Assembly (NCBI GenBank): GCA_902826485.1
Contig: CADEEZ010000017.1
Span: 1 to 44,953, forward strand
Length of the DNA stretch: 44,953 nucleotides
Reading direction: 5' to 3'
Source of the DNA: an uncultured Gammaproteobacteria bacterium
GTDB lineage: Bacteria; Pseudomonadota; Gammaproteobacteria; Berkiellales; Berkiellaceae
Position numbers and translations under genes: made by a program. Positions 8,633-18,206 of the stretch are shown piece by piece. The first letter of the stretch is position 1; the number at the start of each line of letters is the position of its first letter. Under the pieces are notes generated by a model. That model made no database searches and was not told where the DNA came from. It saw only the letters and a program-made list of their open reading frames with translations.

Positions 8633-8697
8633 CTGTAGCATCTTCGGGTTAAAACAGCTAAAATTCTCGGTCTTATATTCACAATAAAGTAAGCAAG

Positions 8698-10020
8698 ATG
8701 ACCGAATACGTTTATATTGAAACTTGGGGCTGCCAAATGAATGCGCACGACTCCAAGCGAATGGCAGAACTCCTTGATTCTACGCATAATTTAAAGCTAA
8801 CTGCTGACCCGGAACAAGCAACTGTGCTCCTTATGAACACGTGTTCAGTACGTGAAAAAGCGCAGGAAAAGCTTTTTTCTCGTTTAGGGCAACTGAAACC
8901 CCTAAAAGATAAAAATAAATCCATTGTCATTGGTGTGGGCGGATGTGTCGCCAGTCAAGAAGGAAATGCCATCTTTGAACGGGCGTATTATGTTGATCTT
9001 GTTTTTGGTCCACAAACCATTCATCGATTACCTGAATTAATCAATCAAGCCAGAAATCACGAAAAAAGAACCATCGATATTTCTTTTCCTGAAATTGAAA
9101 AATTCGATCATTTGCCTGCGCCCAAAGCCGATGGTCCTACGGCTTATGTTTCAATACAAGAAGGCTGCAGCCAATATTGTAAATATTGTATTGTTCCCTA
9201 TACCCGAGGCGAAGAAGTTAATCGCCCCTTTAATGATATCATTATCGAAACAGCAGGCCTTGCAAAACAGCAGGTGAAAGAAATTACTTTGCTGGGTCAA
9301 AACGTGAACGCCTATACCGCTGAACTTGATTCAGGCCAAACAGTCGATTTAGGATCACTCATTCATTATATTGCAGAAATCCCCGGTATTGAACGCATTC
9401 GTTTTATGACCTCACACCCTTCTCAATTTTCAGATACCTTGATAGAAGCCTATCACCATGTCCCTAAATTAGCGAACCAATTACATCTGCCTATTCAAAG
9501 TGGATCTGATCGCATCTTAAATTTAATGGGCAGAAATTATACAGTTTTAGACTATAAATCGAAAATCAGAAAAATTCGCAAAATTCGCCCCGATATTACA
9601 ATCACTTCTGATTTTATTGTTGGTTATCCTGGCGAAACTGAACAAGATTTTGAAGAAACCATGAATGTGATTCATGATATTCATTTTGATCAATCTTATT
9701 GTTTTAGTTTTTCACAAAGACCAGGCACACCTGCCGCAACTTTGCCCAATCAGGTGCCTGAGGACATTAAAAAAACGCGTTTACTTATTATGCAAGCCAG
9801 ACTCGCTCTACAAGGCCAAAAAATAACCCAAGCCATGATAGGAACAAACCAACGCATTCTGGTGACTGGCCCTTCTCGTAAAGATCCCCTATATTTAAGT
9901 GGTCGTGCTGAAAATAATCGATTGGTCCATTTTAAAGGTCAACAAGAACATATTGGTCAATTTGTGACCGTCAAAGTGACAGAGGCCCTTCGGAATTCAG
10001 TCAGAGGAGAATTGGCTTAA
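8698..10020 (+). CDS. miaB: tRNA-2-methylthio-N6-dimethylallyladenosine synthase MiaB
   Basis: MiaB adds the methylthio group to i6A37 in tRNAs reading UNN codons, using two 4Fe-4S clusters. The 440 residues show the N-terminal UPF0004 domain with Cys12, Cys49 and Cys83, and the radical-SAM motif Cys157-x3-Cys161-x2-Cys164 (GCSQYCKYC). A C-terminal TRAM domain (about 375-440) binds RNA. Length fits the family. The start at ATG 8698 is well supported by the conserved [10 protein letters not shown] beginning. In most gammaproteobacteria phoH (ybeZ) follows miaB; here ybeY comes next, only 11 nt downstream. Confidence 0.97.
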   Translation: MTEYVYIETWGCQMNAHDSKRMAELLDSTHNLKLTADPEQATVLLMNTCSVREKAQEKLFSRLGQLKPLKDKNKSIVIGVGGCVASQEGNAIFERAYYVDLVFGPQTIHRLPELINQARNHEKRTIDISFPEIEKFDHLPAPKADGPTAYVSIQEGCSQYCKYCIVPYTRGEEVNRPFNDIIIETAGLAKQQVKEITLLGQNVNAYTAELDSGQTVDLGSLIHYIAEIPGIERIRFMTSHPSQFSDTLIEAYHHVPKLANQLHLPIQSGSDRILNLMGRNYTVLDYKSKIRKIRKIRPDITITSDFIVGYPGETEQDFEETMNVIHDIHFDQSYCFSFSQRPGTPAATLPNQVPEDIKKTRLLIMQARLALQGQKITQAMIGTNQRILVTGPSRKDPLYLSGRAENNRLVHFKGQQEHIGQFVTVKVTEALRNSVRGELA

Positions 10021-10031
10021 CCTATCCCTAT

Positions 10032-10601
10032 ATGATGAAACATACGCTGTCCATTGATATTGAACACGAAGATCAAAGGGCTTTAGCTCAAGACCTTTAT
10101 CAAGCGATCCCTGCAGATAAAATGACTGCTTGGTTAGAAAATACAGTTAATAACCTTATTTCTGCTCACCCCGATCACGCCCAAGTTTATCCTGCTTTGG
10201 CAAAAGAACTACTCGAGATATTTTCAACTTTTTATTTGGCCCTTATTTTTGTCGACAGCGAAAAAAGCCAAGCTCTTAATCATCAGTATCGACAAAAAAA
10301 CAAACCCACCAATATACTAAGTTTTCCTTCTGCCATTCCGATAGATTTTTACAAAACGCTACCCCATGAAGAACAACAGTTTACGTTAGGTGACTTGGTT
10401 GTAGATTTATCTGTTATAAAAAAAGAATCTGAAGAACAACATAAAAAACTCGATGATCACCTTGCTCATATTTTGGTGCACGGTTTATTACATTTGTTTG
10501 GCTTTGACCACGAAAATGTTGATGATGCTATGATAATGGAAAGCTTAGAAATTGAATTATTGCATCATTTGGGTATTATCAATCCTTATGAATCTGATTA
10601 A
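10032..10601 (+). CDS. ybeY: Endoribonuclease YbeY (16S rRNA 3' maturation, ribosome quality control)
   Basis: YbeY is a zinc-dependent single-strand endoribonuclease needed for 16S 3' end processing. The metal site H3xH5xH is complete as His150-GLL-His154-LFGFD-His160, and the upstream NILSFP segment (about 94-99) is characteristic. At 189 residues it is slightly longer than E. coli YbeY (155), mostly at the N-terminus (about 40 extra residues). ATG 10032 and ATG 10035 are adjacent and equally possible. The gene keeps its usual neighbours miaB, corC and lnt, but the phoH gene normally before it is absent. Confidence 0.95.
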   Translation: MMKHTLSIDIEHEDQRALAQDLYQAIPADKMTAWLENTVNNLISAHPDHAQVYPALAKELLEIFSTFYLALIFVDSEKSQALNHQYRQKNKPTNILSFPSAIPIDFYKTLPHEEQQFTLGDLVVDLSVIKKESEEQHKKLDDHLAHILVHGLLHLFGFDHENVDDAMIMESLEIELLHHLGIINPYESD

Positions 10602-10633
10602 TCTGTTTATTTCATTGCTAGGAGCAATTTGTT

Positions 10634-11482
10634 ATGAATGAAGAAGACCCTTCCTCTTCTTTACCCCGTTCTTGGTTAGAGCGTATTACTAACGCCTTGT
10701 TAGGCGAACCCAAGAATCGAGAACAGTTAATTGAATTACTACGTGATGCCGAACATCGCGCCTTACTCGACGCTGATCAACTTGCCATGATAGAAGGTGT
10801 CTTACAAGTCTCTGAGATGCGTGTTTCGGAAATTATGGTGCCTCGAACAAAGATGGTGGTGATTCAAAAAGATCTGCCGATTGATCAAATACTTGAAGCA
10901 ACTATTAATTCAGGACATTCTCGATTCCCGGTTATTGGGGAAAATCGAGACGAAGTGGTTGGAATTTTACTTGCAAAAGATCTGCTCCCTGTGGCGGTTG
11001 AATATCAAAAAAGCAGTTTTAGCCAATTTAATTTAAAAGAATTGCTGCGCCCAGCGCTTTTTATTCCTGAAAGTAAACGCTTAGATGTCCTATTAAAAGA
11101 ATTCAGAAATAATCGCAATCACTTAGCCATTGTGGTCGACGAATATGGCGGCATAGTTGGCTGCGTTACTATTGAAGACGTTTTAGAACAAATCGTGGGT
11201 GAAATTGAAGACGAACATGACACCAACGAAAATTTGTCTATTAGACAATATAAAAACAACCAATATTCAGTTAAAGCAATTACCCCGATTGAAGAATTTA
11301 ATGCGTATTTTAAAACGCAATTATCCGAAGACGAATTTGATACGATTGGTGGCGTGGTGATGAAAGAATTTGGTCACTTGCCTAAACGCGGAGAAAGTAT
11401 TAGTTTAGAAGGACTATCATTTACGGTTCTCAGAGCAAATCGGCGCCGTATTTTGTTACTTAGAATTGAAAAACCCAAATAA
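10634..11482 (+). CDS. corC: CorC/YbeX family CBS-domain protein
   Basis: The 282-residue cytoplasmic protein has a tandem CBS pair (about 70-200; motifs [38 protein letters not shown] and [23 protein letters not shown]). A C-terminal CorC/HlyC transporter-associated domain follows (about 210-280, [15 protein letters not shown]). Family members are linked to Mg/Co efflux and, as YbeX, to ribosome or heat-shock phenotypes in the ybeZYX-lnt operon. AGGAG at 10620-10624 supports the ATG. There are no membrane segments, so this is the soluble type and not a full transporter. Confidence 0.92.
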   Translation: MNEEDPSSSLPRSWLERITNALLGEPKNREQLIELLRDAEHRALLDADQLAMIEGVLQVSEMRVSEIMVPRTKMVVIQKDLPIDQILEATINSGHSRFPVIGENRDEVVGILLAKDLLPVAVEYQKSSFSQFNLKELLRPALFIPESKRLDVLLKEFRNNRNHLAIVVDEYGGIVGCVTIEDVLEQIVGEIEDEHDTNENLSIRQYKNNQYSVKAITPIEEFNAYFKTQLSEDEFDTIGGVVMKEFGHLPKRGESISLEGLSFTVLRANRRRILLLRIEKPK

Positions 11483-11498
11483 CTGGTTAAAAAACTGT

Positions 11499-13061
11499 AT
11501 GGCAATCAAAATCCCAAAAGCCTTAAAACCGTTTATTAACCCTTTCATCGCTTTGGCAGCAGGCATGCTCTTTCCGCTTGGTTTTGCGAATTTTAATTAT
11601 CCTGCCGCCTGTTTCGCTTCTATTGTTATTTTTTTATATTTACTCCATGGTAAAAAACCCAAAGCCAGTTTTTTTCTGGGTTGGCTATACGGCATTGGTT
11701 TATTTGCCGTCGGGAGTTCTTGGGTATATGTCAGTATTCATGTTTATGGCCCCACACCGATTTGGCTCGCAGGGCTATTAACAAGCCTATTTATTATCGT
11801 TTTAGGGTTATTTTATGGGGCAGTTGGATTATTCACCGCTTATCTCTTCCCCAATACGAATTTAATTCGCACGCTCGTCGGTTTCCCCATTATTTGGGTT
11901 ATTTTAGAAATTTTCAGAGGATGGTTTTTAACCGGTTTTCCTTGGCTGTATGCTGGCTATTCTCAATTAGGTACGCATCTTCAAGCACTTGCCCCTATTG
12001 GCAGCGTATGGGCTGTTTCTTGGGCTGTTTTGTTAACGTCGGGCATTTTGTTTCACTTTGTGTACTACTACCAAGACAAAAATGCACCCAAACGAATCAG
12101 AAATATTTTACTCCTAACCTTCGCTACTCTGTGGGTCGGGTGTTATTGCTTAAATAAATACGACTTAGTCAATCCATCGCTATGTGATTCTTCAAAATCA
12201 CTTAGGGTTGCCCTGATTCAAGGCAATATTCCGCAGGAAAATAAATGGCAAAGTGAACACATGCAAGATATTGCCAATAAATTTGCTGTGTTTAGCACCA
12301 CCGCCATTCAAAGTGGCGTTGATTTAGTGGTTTGGCCAGAAGCGGCTATGCCTGTGCCACTTCCCTATTCCAACGATTATTTTACAAAGTTAAGTGACCA
12401 AGCAAAAGAAAGCGGTGTGGGTGTGATAGCCAGTGCGCCCGTGGAAGTTCAAGTAGGCGAACCCCCTCAAAAAGCGTATACGAATGCCATTTTCGGTTTA
12501 GGCATGGCCTCTGGCATTTATCATAAACAACATTTAGTGCCTTTTGGCGAATATGTTCCCTTCGAAAATTGGTTACGAGGCTTAATTAAATTTTTTGACT
12601 TGCCTATGTCAAATATGACAGCCATACCCAATACAGAAAACCAGCTCTATTTCAAAGATTGGCAGATTGCACCCGCCATTTGTTATGAAATCGCTTACCC
12701 TACTCTGGTTCGTGAACGCGTCAAACCTAACACCGATTTTATTCTTACCGTCAGTAATGACACTTGGTTTGGTCAGTCTATTGGCCCTTATCAACACATG
12801 CAAATTGCTCAAATGCGTGCACTCGAAACAGGACGTTATTTAGTGCGGGCGACCAATACAGGGTTTACCAGTATCGTTGAGCCCGAAGGCAGTATCATCG
12901 CCCAATCTCCCCAATTTGAGCCTCATATATTAACAGGCAAAATCTTACAGTGTGAAAATCAAACGCTCTGGATGCGTTTTGGCATCGGCCCCCTCTTTAT
13001 TTTGCTCGGGCTTGGACTTTTGTTTGCATTTTATTTTGATAATAAAACCAAGAAAAAATAA
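11499..13061 (+). CDS. lnt: Apolipoprotein N-acyltransferase
   Basis: Lnt adds the third acyl chain to the N-terminal cysteine of lipoproteins in the inner membrane. From ATG 11499 the protein has 520 residues with about six N-terminal membrane helices (1-215), a periplasmic nitrilase-like domain (about 235-490) and a final membrane helix. The catalytic triad is present: Glu281 in VVWPEAAMP, Lys343 in YHKQHLVPFGEY and Cys395 in ICYEIAYP. A TTG at 11466 inside corC would lengthen the protein by 11 polar residues; ATG 11499 gives a more usual N-terminus, although no strong Shine-Dalgarno is seen for either. The acylated substrates in this window include LptE, RlpA and the 43334 lipoprotein. Confidence 0.95.
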   Translation: MAIKIPKALKPFINPFIALAAGMLFPLGFANFNYPAACFASIVIFLYLLHGKKPKASFFLGWLYGIGLFAVGSSWVYVSIHVYGPTPIWLAGLLTSLFIIVLGLFYGAVGLFTAYLFPNTNLIRTLVGFPIIWVILEIFRGWFLTGFPWLYAGYSQLGTHLQALAPIGSVWAVSWAVLLTSGILFHFVYYYQDKNAPKRIRNILLLTFATLWVGCYCLNKYDLVNPSLCDSSKSLRVALIQGNIPQENKWQSEHMQDIANKFAVFSTTAIQSGVDLVVWPEAAMPVPLPYSNDYFTKLSDQAKESGVGVIASAPVEVQVGEPPQKAYTNAIFGLGMASGIYHKQHLVPFGEYVPFENWLRGLIKFFDLPMSNMTAIPNTENQLYFKDWQIAPAICYEIAYPTLVRERVKPNTDFILTVSNDTWFGQSIGPYQHMQIAQMRALETGRYLVRATNTGFTSIVEPEGSIIAQSPQFEPHILTGKILQCENQTLWMRFGIGPLFILLGLGLLFAFYFDNKTKKK

Positions 13062-13066
13062 AAATT

Positions 13067-13075
13067 TGTTATACT
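13067..13075 (+). promoter_or_regulatory. Candidate extended -10 promoter for leuS
   Basis: TGT precedes TATACT (13070-13075), a strong extended -10 in the 79-bp lnt-leuS gap. No -35 is evident at 16-18 bp. The predicted start lies about 60 nt before leuS. Confidence 0.4.
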
Positions 13076-13140
13076 TCCGAAAATCAAAATCAAAAGCACA
13101 CAAAGTCAATTAACTAAGCCATATAGCAGATTAATACATC

Positions 13141-15645
13141 ATGACCAAAATCACAGAACAATATCATCCCGAGATTATCGAACCCCAAGCCCAAGCTTAT
13201 TGGGAAACACATCAATGCTTTATCGCCAACGAACAAAGCGATAAATCAAAATATTATTGTCTCTCGATGTTTCCTTATCCAAGTGGCCATTTACACGTAG
13301 GGCATGTTCGAAATTATTCTTTGGGTGATGTGATTGCCCGTTTTCAACGACTACAAAATAAAAATGTACTTCATCCTTTTGGCTGGGATGCTTTTGGCCT
13401 ACCGGCAGAAAATGCGGCCATACAACACAATACCTTACCTAGCATCTGGACCAAGCAAAATATTGAACACATGAAAACCCAATGTAAATCATTAGGGTTT
13501 GCTTTTGATTGGTCAAAAGAACTCGCCACTTGTGACCCCAGTTACTATAAATGGGAGCAATGGCTGTTTACCCAAATGTTTGAAAAAGGTCTTGTCTATC
13601 GAAAAGATTCTATCGTAAATTGGGATCCCATCGACATGACTGTTTTAGCGAATGAACAAGTCATCGATGGCCGAGGTTGGCGTTCTGGTGCTTTAGTAGA
13701 ACGTAAATCCATTCCACAATGGTTTTTAAAAATAACCGATTATGCCGACGAATTACTGACCTCTTTAGATACTTTGACCGGTTGGCCAGAACAAGTTAAA
13801 ACCATGCAAAAAAATTGGATTGGTCGCTCCGAAGGCGTACGTTTTCAATTTACAGTAGCATCCCATTCAGATTTTTCTAATACCCCTATTGCACCTGTTG
13901 ATGTATTTACGACCCGTATCGATACTCTCATGGGCGTGACGTATTTAGCCGTCGCTTCTCAGCATCCGCTTGCTTTATTGGCTGCACAAAAAAATCCAAG
14001 TCTGAAAGCTTTTATAGATGCTTGTCAAAATATCAAAGTCGCCGAAGCAGAACTCGCCACTTTGCCTAAACAAGGTATGCCTTCAGGATTTGAAGCCATT
14101 CACCCCATTACCCAAGAAAAGCTCCCCATATGGGTGGCAAATTATGTCTTAATGAATTATGGCACCGGCGCAGTAATGGCCGTTCCTGCACATGATGAAA
14201 GAGATTTTGAATTTGCAACACAATATAAATTGCCTATAAAACAAGTTATTCAGGCGCCAGAAAATAACTCAACTCATCACGCTGCTGCTTACACCGGCCC
14301 AGGAACCCTAATCAATTCCGGAAAATATAATAATATAACCACTGAAGAAGCAAAAAAATTAATTAGCCAAGATTTAATTAAAATGGGTGTAGGCGAACAA
14401 CAAGTTAATTTCAGATTACGCGATTGGGGCGTATCCAGACAACGGTATTGGGGCTGCCCTATCCCGATTATTTATTGTGATGCTTGTGGGCCACAAGCCG
14501 TGCCTGAAAAAGATTTACCCATTGTACTGCCTGAAGAAAATATATCTGAATTAGGTCTGGGCTCACCTTTAGCTAAAATGCCTGAATTTTATGAAACGAC
14601 TTGCCCTAACTGTCACAAAGCGGCTCGTCGTGAAACCGATACTTTTGATACGTTTGTAGAATCTTCTTGGTATTATTTAAGATATACGTGTGTCGATAAT
14701 CAACACGCGATGCTAGATAATCGTGCCGACTATTGGGGGCCGGTCAATCAATATATTGGCGGCATTGAGCACGCTATTTTACATTTACTTTATGCTCGTT
14801 TTTTACATAAAGTCTTAAGAGATTTAGGCCTTATACATTCTGACGAACCCTTTCAAAATTTATTATCTCAAGGCATGGTCCTAAAAGACGGCAGTAAAAT
14901 GTCTAAATCAAAAGGCAATACCGTTGATCCTAAAGAATTAATTGATCAATATGGCGCAGACACCGTTCGCTTTTTCATGATGTTTGCTTCCCCACCAGAG
15001 CAATCCTTAGAGTGGTCGCAAGACGGCGTAGAAGGTGCTTATCGTTTCTTGAAAAAGCTATGGCGTCAGGCTTATCAAATTTCAGAAGTGAATCACACAC
15101 AAAATACCCTAATAGATAACCCTCTCATATCTGAACCTTATAAAAATTTAAATCGTAAATTACATGAAACCATTCAAAAAGTAACTGACGATTATGCTCG
15201 GCGCTTAACCTTTAATACCGCCATTGCGGCGATGATGGAATTGTTTAATGCGCTCACCGATTTTAGAACAAATCATGTTCTTTCTAAACAAGATAATCTT
15301 TTAGTTAATCAATGTTTTGAGACAATATTAATCATGCTGTCTCCCATTGTGCCACATATTACGCACGCACTTTGGTTTGATTTAGGGTATACCACGCCTA
15401 TTATTGATGCGAAGTGGCCCCTTGTTAATTCGGATGCTTTGGTTCGTGATACGTTAACCATTGCAGTTCAGATCAATGGGAAACTAAGAGGCAATATTCA
15501 AGCCCCCGCCGCTGCCAATGCTCAAGAAATTGAAGCCCTGGCTTTAGCGGAGCCCAATATTCAAAAATACACGCAAGATAAGTTAATTAAAAAAGTCATT
15601 TATGTGCCGAAAAAATTACTTAACATGGTTGTACTAGACAAATGA
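13141..15645 (+). CDS. leuS: Leucyl-tRNA synthetase
   Basis: This class Ia synthetase charges tRNA-Leu. The 834 residues contain the HIGH-type motif HVGH (52-55) and the CP1 editing domain (about 220-415, including GTGAVMAVPAHDERD, which clears norvaline/isoleucine errors). A zinc-finger-like ZN-1 insert has Cys pairs near 446-449 and 488-491. KMSKS is at 586-590, followed by the anticodon-binding helical domain and the C-terminal appendix. It is slightly shorter than E. coli LeuS (860). The stop overlaps the lptE start by 4 nt (ATGA), the conserved gamma arrangement leuS-lptE-holA. Confidence 0.98.
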   Translation: MTKITEQYHPEIIEPQAQAYWETHQCFIANEQSDKSKYYCLSMFPYPSGHLHVGHVRNYSLGDVIARFQRLQNKNVLHPFGWDAFGLPAENAAIQHNTLPSIWTKQNIEHMKTQCKSLGFAFDWSKELATCDPSYYKWEQWLFTQMFEKGLVYRKDSIVNWDPIDMTVLANEQVIDGRGWRSGALVERKSIPQWFLKITDYADELLTSLDTLTGWPEQVKTMQKNWIGRSEGVRFQFTVASHSDFSNTPIAPVDVFTTRIDTLMGVTYLAVASQHPLALLAAQKNPSLKAFIDACQNIKVAEAELATLPKQGMPSGFEAIHPITQEKLPIWVANYVLMNYGTGAVMAVPAHDERDFEFATQYKLPIKQVIQAPENNSTHHAAAYTGPGTLINSGKYNNITTEEAKKLISQDLIKMGVGEQQVNFRLRDWGVSRQRYWGCPIPIIYCDACGPQAVPEKDLPIVLPEENISELGLGSPLAKMPEFYETTCPNCHKAARRETDTFDTFVESSWYYLRYTCVDNQHAMLDNRADYWGPVNQYIGGIEHAILHLLYARFLHKVLRDLGLIHSDEPFQNLLSQGMVLKDGSKMSKSKGNTVDPKELIDQYGADTVRFFMMFASPPEQSLEWSQDGVEGAYRFLKKLWRQAYQISEVNHTQNTLIDNPLISEPYKNLNRKLHETIQKVTDDYARRLTFNTAIAAMMELFNALTDFRTNHVLSKQDNLLVNQCFETILIMLSPIVPHITHALWFDLGYTTPIIDAKWPLVNSDALVRDTLTIAVQINGKLRGNIQAPAAANAQEIEALALAEPNIQKYTQDKLIKKVIYVPKKLLNMVVLDK

Positions 15646-16199
15646 TTCGAATAAACATACGTTTTTTTTGCACCCTTGTCTTGCTAATAAGCTTAGTGGG
15701 TGGCTGCGGTTTTCATTTACGTGGCACGCATAACCCTAAGACCATTCATGTTAAAGAATTGGTTTTACTGCCCTACACACCGTATGATAGATTTTATCAA
15801 ATAACCAGAGAAAATTTAAAACGTGCGGGTGTCGATGTGCTTTTGCCTCAAGATGGCGCGAGTCAAGCTTGCCCCACTTTGAACCTAACTAAAAGTGATA
15901 TAACCCAACACACACTGGTTTATAGCTTACAAGGACAAACCCGCCGCGAACGTTTGCAACTTGGGTTAAAATATAATTTAATTTTACCCTCGAGTGGGCA
16001 GGAATTTAATCAAAAAATAATATCGAATCGCGATCGTCAACTCAATCCGAACCAAGATCTGGCTGACCAATATGAACGATCGCTGCTCGAAACAGAAATG
16101 CAGCAAGAATTAATTCAACAATTAATTCAACAATTAAGTTTTCTTCCCCTAACTGAGTCGTACCAATGCGTATCTATCTCGACCAATTTCAAACCTTAG
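15642..16199 (+). CDS. lptE: LPS-assembly lipoprotein LptE (RlpB)
   Basis: LptE plugs the LptD barrel and helps insert LPS in the outer membrane. The 185-residue precursor has a signal sequence ending in a lipobox-like V-G-G-C, so Cys22 is the predicted lipidated residue, directly followed by the family-typical GFHLRG. Asp is not at +2, consistent with outer-membrane sorting. Near the C-terminus the DNA carries a short direct repeat giving LIQQLIQQL. Start and stop overlap leuS (4 nt) and holA (34 nt), so the three genes are tightly coupled. Sequence conservation of LptE is low; identification rests on the N-terminal motif and position. Confidence 0.9.
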   Translation: MIRINIRFFCTLVLLISLVGGCGFHLRGTHNPKTIHVKELVLLPYTPYDRFYQITRENLKRAGVDVLLPQDGASQACPTLNLTKSDITQHTLVYSLQGQTRRERLQLGLKYNLILPSSGQEFNQKIISNRDRQLNPNQDLADQYERSLLETEMQQELIQQLIQQLSFLPLTESYQCVSISTNFKP

Positions 16200-17179
16200 T
16201 GCAGCCTGCCCCTAGTGGGCAAACAAAAATTTATCCTCTTTATTTACTCTCGGGCGAAGAGGATACTTTGTTAAATGCCTGTCAAGAGCAATTATATGCC
16301 TGCCTAAAAAAACAAGGATTTAGCGGGCCTGTTTATCAACCTGATCCGAGTCAACTGTTTTCATCACAATTATCGCTGTTTAGTCAAAAAGAAATTATCA
16401 TTCATAAACTCGCAAAATCCAGTGCCGAGTTTACACGCGACTTAATGCAATACACAAATCATCTGCCTACCCATACCAACGTCATAGAAAAAATTTATGT
16501 TCTGCTCACGGGCAAATTAGACAAAAGCCAAACAAAAAGTAAATGGGTTCACTGCATTGAATCCAACGGTGCTGTCGTCACCATCTGGCCACCAGAAGGC
16601 TATAAATTAAAAAAATGGCTTTCAGATACGGCTCATTATTACCAACTTACCTTAACAGATGCACAAAAAATTTGTATTTTAGAAAATTTGCCCAATAATT
16701 TGGCTGATATTTATCAGTTGATTAAACTGTTGAGTTTTTGTTTTAAAGATGAACCGATTACAGATGAATTATTACATCAATTATTATGCCATCAGCCCCA
16801 ATATTCCGCTCAGCAGCTGATTGAAGCCATTTTGGCCTGTGAACTGAACGCCGTGCTAAAAATTAGCCAACATTTGCATAAACAACAAAAGCTACTTTTA
16901 GCCATTTGGTGGCTGACGCAATTATTTGATTGGTGGCAACCGAATCTAGACAATAAACCCGCGACAAATGCCTATTTTGGGGCTTCCCCCTTAAAAAACC
17001 AAGCGCAAAGCCTGCCATCTGCTGTTCAGCACCGCATACAATTTTGCCTAGTTGAATGGAAAAATCAGCTCTTTCAACTTGATCTTTATGCAAAAAATAG
17101 CCAACCGCTAGAAGCCGAATACCAGCTAAATCAGCTACTTTTAAGTGTAGTTAAGACAATATCAGCCAAGCAACTTTAA
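16166..17179 (+). CDS. holA: DNA polymerase III subunit delta
   Basis: HolA is the clamp-opening subunit of the gamma/tau clamp loader. The 337-residue protein is close to E. coli HolA in length (343) and begins with the typical short beta strand (MRIYLDQF), then YPLYLLSGEEDTLL, the degenerate AAA+ start. Domain III (about 215-335) is helical, with the usual LLAIWWLTQLF segment. It starts inside lptE. In most gammaproteobacteria nadD follows directly; here there is only a promoter-bearing gap of 99 bp before rsfS. Confidence 0.93.
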   Translation: MRIYLDQFQTLVQPAPSGQTKIYPLYLLSGEEDTLLNACQEQLYACLKKQGFSGPVYQPDPSQLFSSQLSLFSQKEIIIHKLAKSSAEFTRDLMQYTNHLPTHTNVIEKIYVLLTGKLDKSQTKSKWVHCIESNGAVVTIWPPEGYKLKKWLSDTAHYYQLTLTDAQKICILENLPNNLADIYQLIKLLSFCFKDEPITDELLHQLLCHQPQYSAQQLIEAILACELNAVLKISQHLHKQQKLLLAIWWLTQLFDWWQPNLDNKPATNAYFGASPLKNQAQSLPSAVQHRIQFCLVEWKNQLFQLDLYAKNSQPLEAEYQLNQLLLSVVKTISAKQL

Positions 17180-17187
17180 CACAAACT

Positions 17188-17217
17188 TTGATAGAAATAC
17201 TGAAATTGGTGTACAAT
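17188..17217 (+). promoter_or_regulatory. Promoter of rsfS-rlmH
   Basis: TTGATA (17188-17193) and TACAAT (17212-17217) are separated by 18 bp, both close to consensus. The start near 17224 leaves a leader of about 55 nt before the rsfS ATG. It sits where nadD would otherwise be. Confidence 0.65.
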
Positions 17218-17278
17218 TAAATTGTGGGAAGCCTTTGCTCGGCTAACCGTGTATTTCATCGTACTGATAAGGGGAAAT

Positions 17279-17635
17279 ATGAAGACAAGCGAACTGCTTA
17301 ACTCCGTCCTAGATGAACTCAACAATTTAAAAGCCTTAAATATCCATTCTATTGATGTCCAAAACCTGACGACTTTCACCAGCTATATGATTGTGGCAAG
17401 CGGCACCAGCAGCCGACATGTTTTTTCTATTGCCGACAATCTTGTACAGAAAATGAAAGCCGGCAAGGTGGCCCCTTGTGTTTTACAAGGGGATAGCGAT
17501 GCCGAATGGGTATTAGTTGATTTAGGCGAAATTGTGGTCCATATCATGCAGCCTAGAACCAGAGAATATTATAATTTAGAGCAACTTTGGTCTGAAGCAA
17601 ATCAAATACCCAAAACAAAGCTAGCCTGCGCGTGA
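17279..17635 (+). CDS. rsfS: Ribosome silencing factor RsfS
   Basis: RsfS binds uL14 on the 50S subunit and blocks subunit joining in nutrient-poor conditions. The 118 residues match the family (105 in E. coli): NIHSIDVQNLTTFTSYMIVASGTSSRHV is the core, with EWVLVDLGEIVVHIMQPRTREYYNLEQLW as the C-terminal signature. ATG 17279 is preferred over an upstream in-frame alternative start at 17222 because AAGGGGA lies just before it and the sequence upstream lies within the predicted leader. The stop codon overlaps the rlmH GTG by 4 nt. Confidence 0.95.
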   Translation: MKTSELLNSVLDELNNLKALNIHSIDVQNLTTFTSYMIVASGTSSRHVFSIADNLVQKMKAGKVAPCVLQGDSDAEWVLVDLGEIVVHIMQPRTREYYNLEQLWSEANQIPKTKLACA

Positions 17636-18111
17636 CCACAAAGATTATTGCCATTGGGCAAAAACATCCGAAATGGGTGATAGGCGCCTGTGAAGATTTT
17701 TTAGTGCGATTACCTAAAACGTATCAACCTAAAATTGAAACACTGCCTTTAGCTGTTCGCCCACAAACAGGCTACGATACAAAGCAAGCGCAAGCCTTTA
17801 AAAAAAGTGAAGCCGAGCTGATTTTTAAAAAAATTCAGCCTGGTGATTGGGTCGTTGCTTTGCATCCAGCAGGCCAATGTTATCCCACTGAAACCTTTGC
17901 TCGATTCTTATCAGAATGGCATCAACACTATAAAAACCTTATCTTTTTAATTGGTGGGCCAGATGGCCTATGTGATTCGATATTATCAAGGGCCAATTGC
18001 AAACTTAGCCTCTCTTTGCTTACTTTTCCGCATACACTGGCTAAAGTGATTTTGGTTGAACAGCTTTATCGGGCTTATACTTTGCAGCAAAATCATCCTT
18101 ATCATCGTTAA
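17632..18111 (+). CDS. rlmH: 23S rRNA (pseudouridine1915-N3)-methyltransferase RlmH
   Basis: RlmH is a SPOUT methyltransferase that modifies pseudouridine 1915 in helix 69 of 23S rRNA on assembled ribosomes. The 159 residues include the SAM-binding knot IGGPDGL and the family C-terminus LTFPHTLAKVILVEQLYRA ending in NHPYHR. The start is GTG within the rsfS stop. The length is near E. coli RlmH (155). rsfS-rlmH-mrdA-rodA is the conserved order. Confidence 0.96.
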   Translation: MTTKIIAIGQKHPKWVIGACEDFLVRLPKTYQPKIETLPLAVRPQTGYDTKQAQAFKKSEAELIFKKIQPGDWVVALHPAGQCYPTETFARFLSEWHQHYKNLIFLIGGPDGLCDSILSRANCKLSLSLLTFPHTLAKVILVEQLYRAYTLQQNHPYHR

Positions 18112-18206
18112 ATCCCTCTGCTGCATCGCTTCCCACCACTTTTTAGATTAAACTTTAAACTTATCCACCCAATTTTTATTTCTAGCACAAAGAGTATCCA
18201 ATTGAG

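Noticed and set aside
8629-8661. 8-bp inverted repeat at the end of the EAL gene
   Set aside because: There is no T tract and the loop is 17 nt; not a convincing terminator.
11681-12157. Plus-strand 158-codon frame inside lnt
   Set aside because: It overlaps conserved Lnt membrane helices in another frame; the composition is unlike a real protein.
16106-16140. Short direct repeat (ATTCAACAATTA type) in lptE
   Set aside because: Only about two and a half copies, explained by the coding sequence for LIQQLIQQL; no further significance seen.
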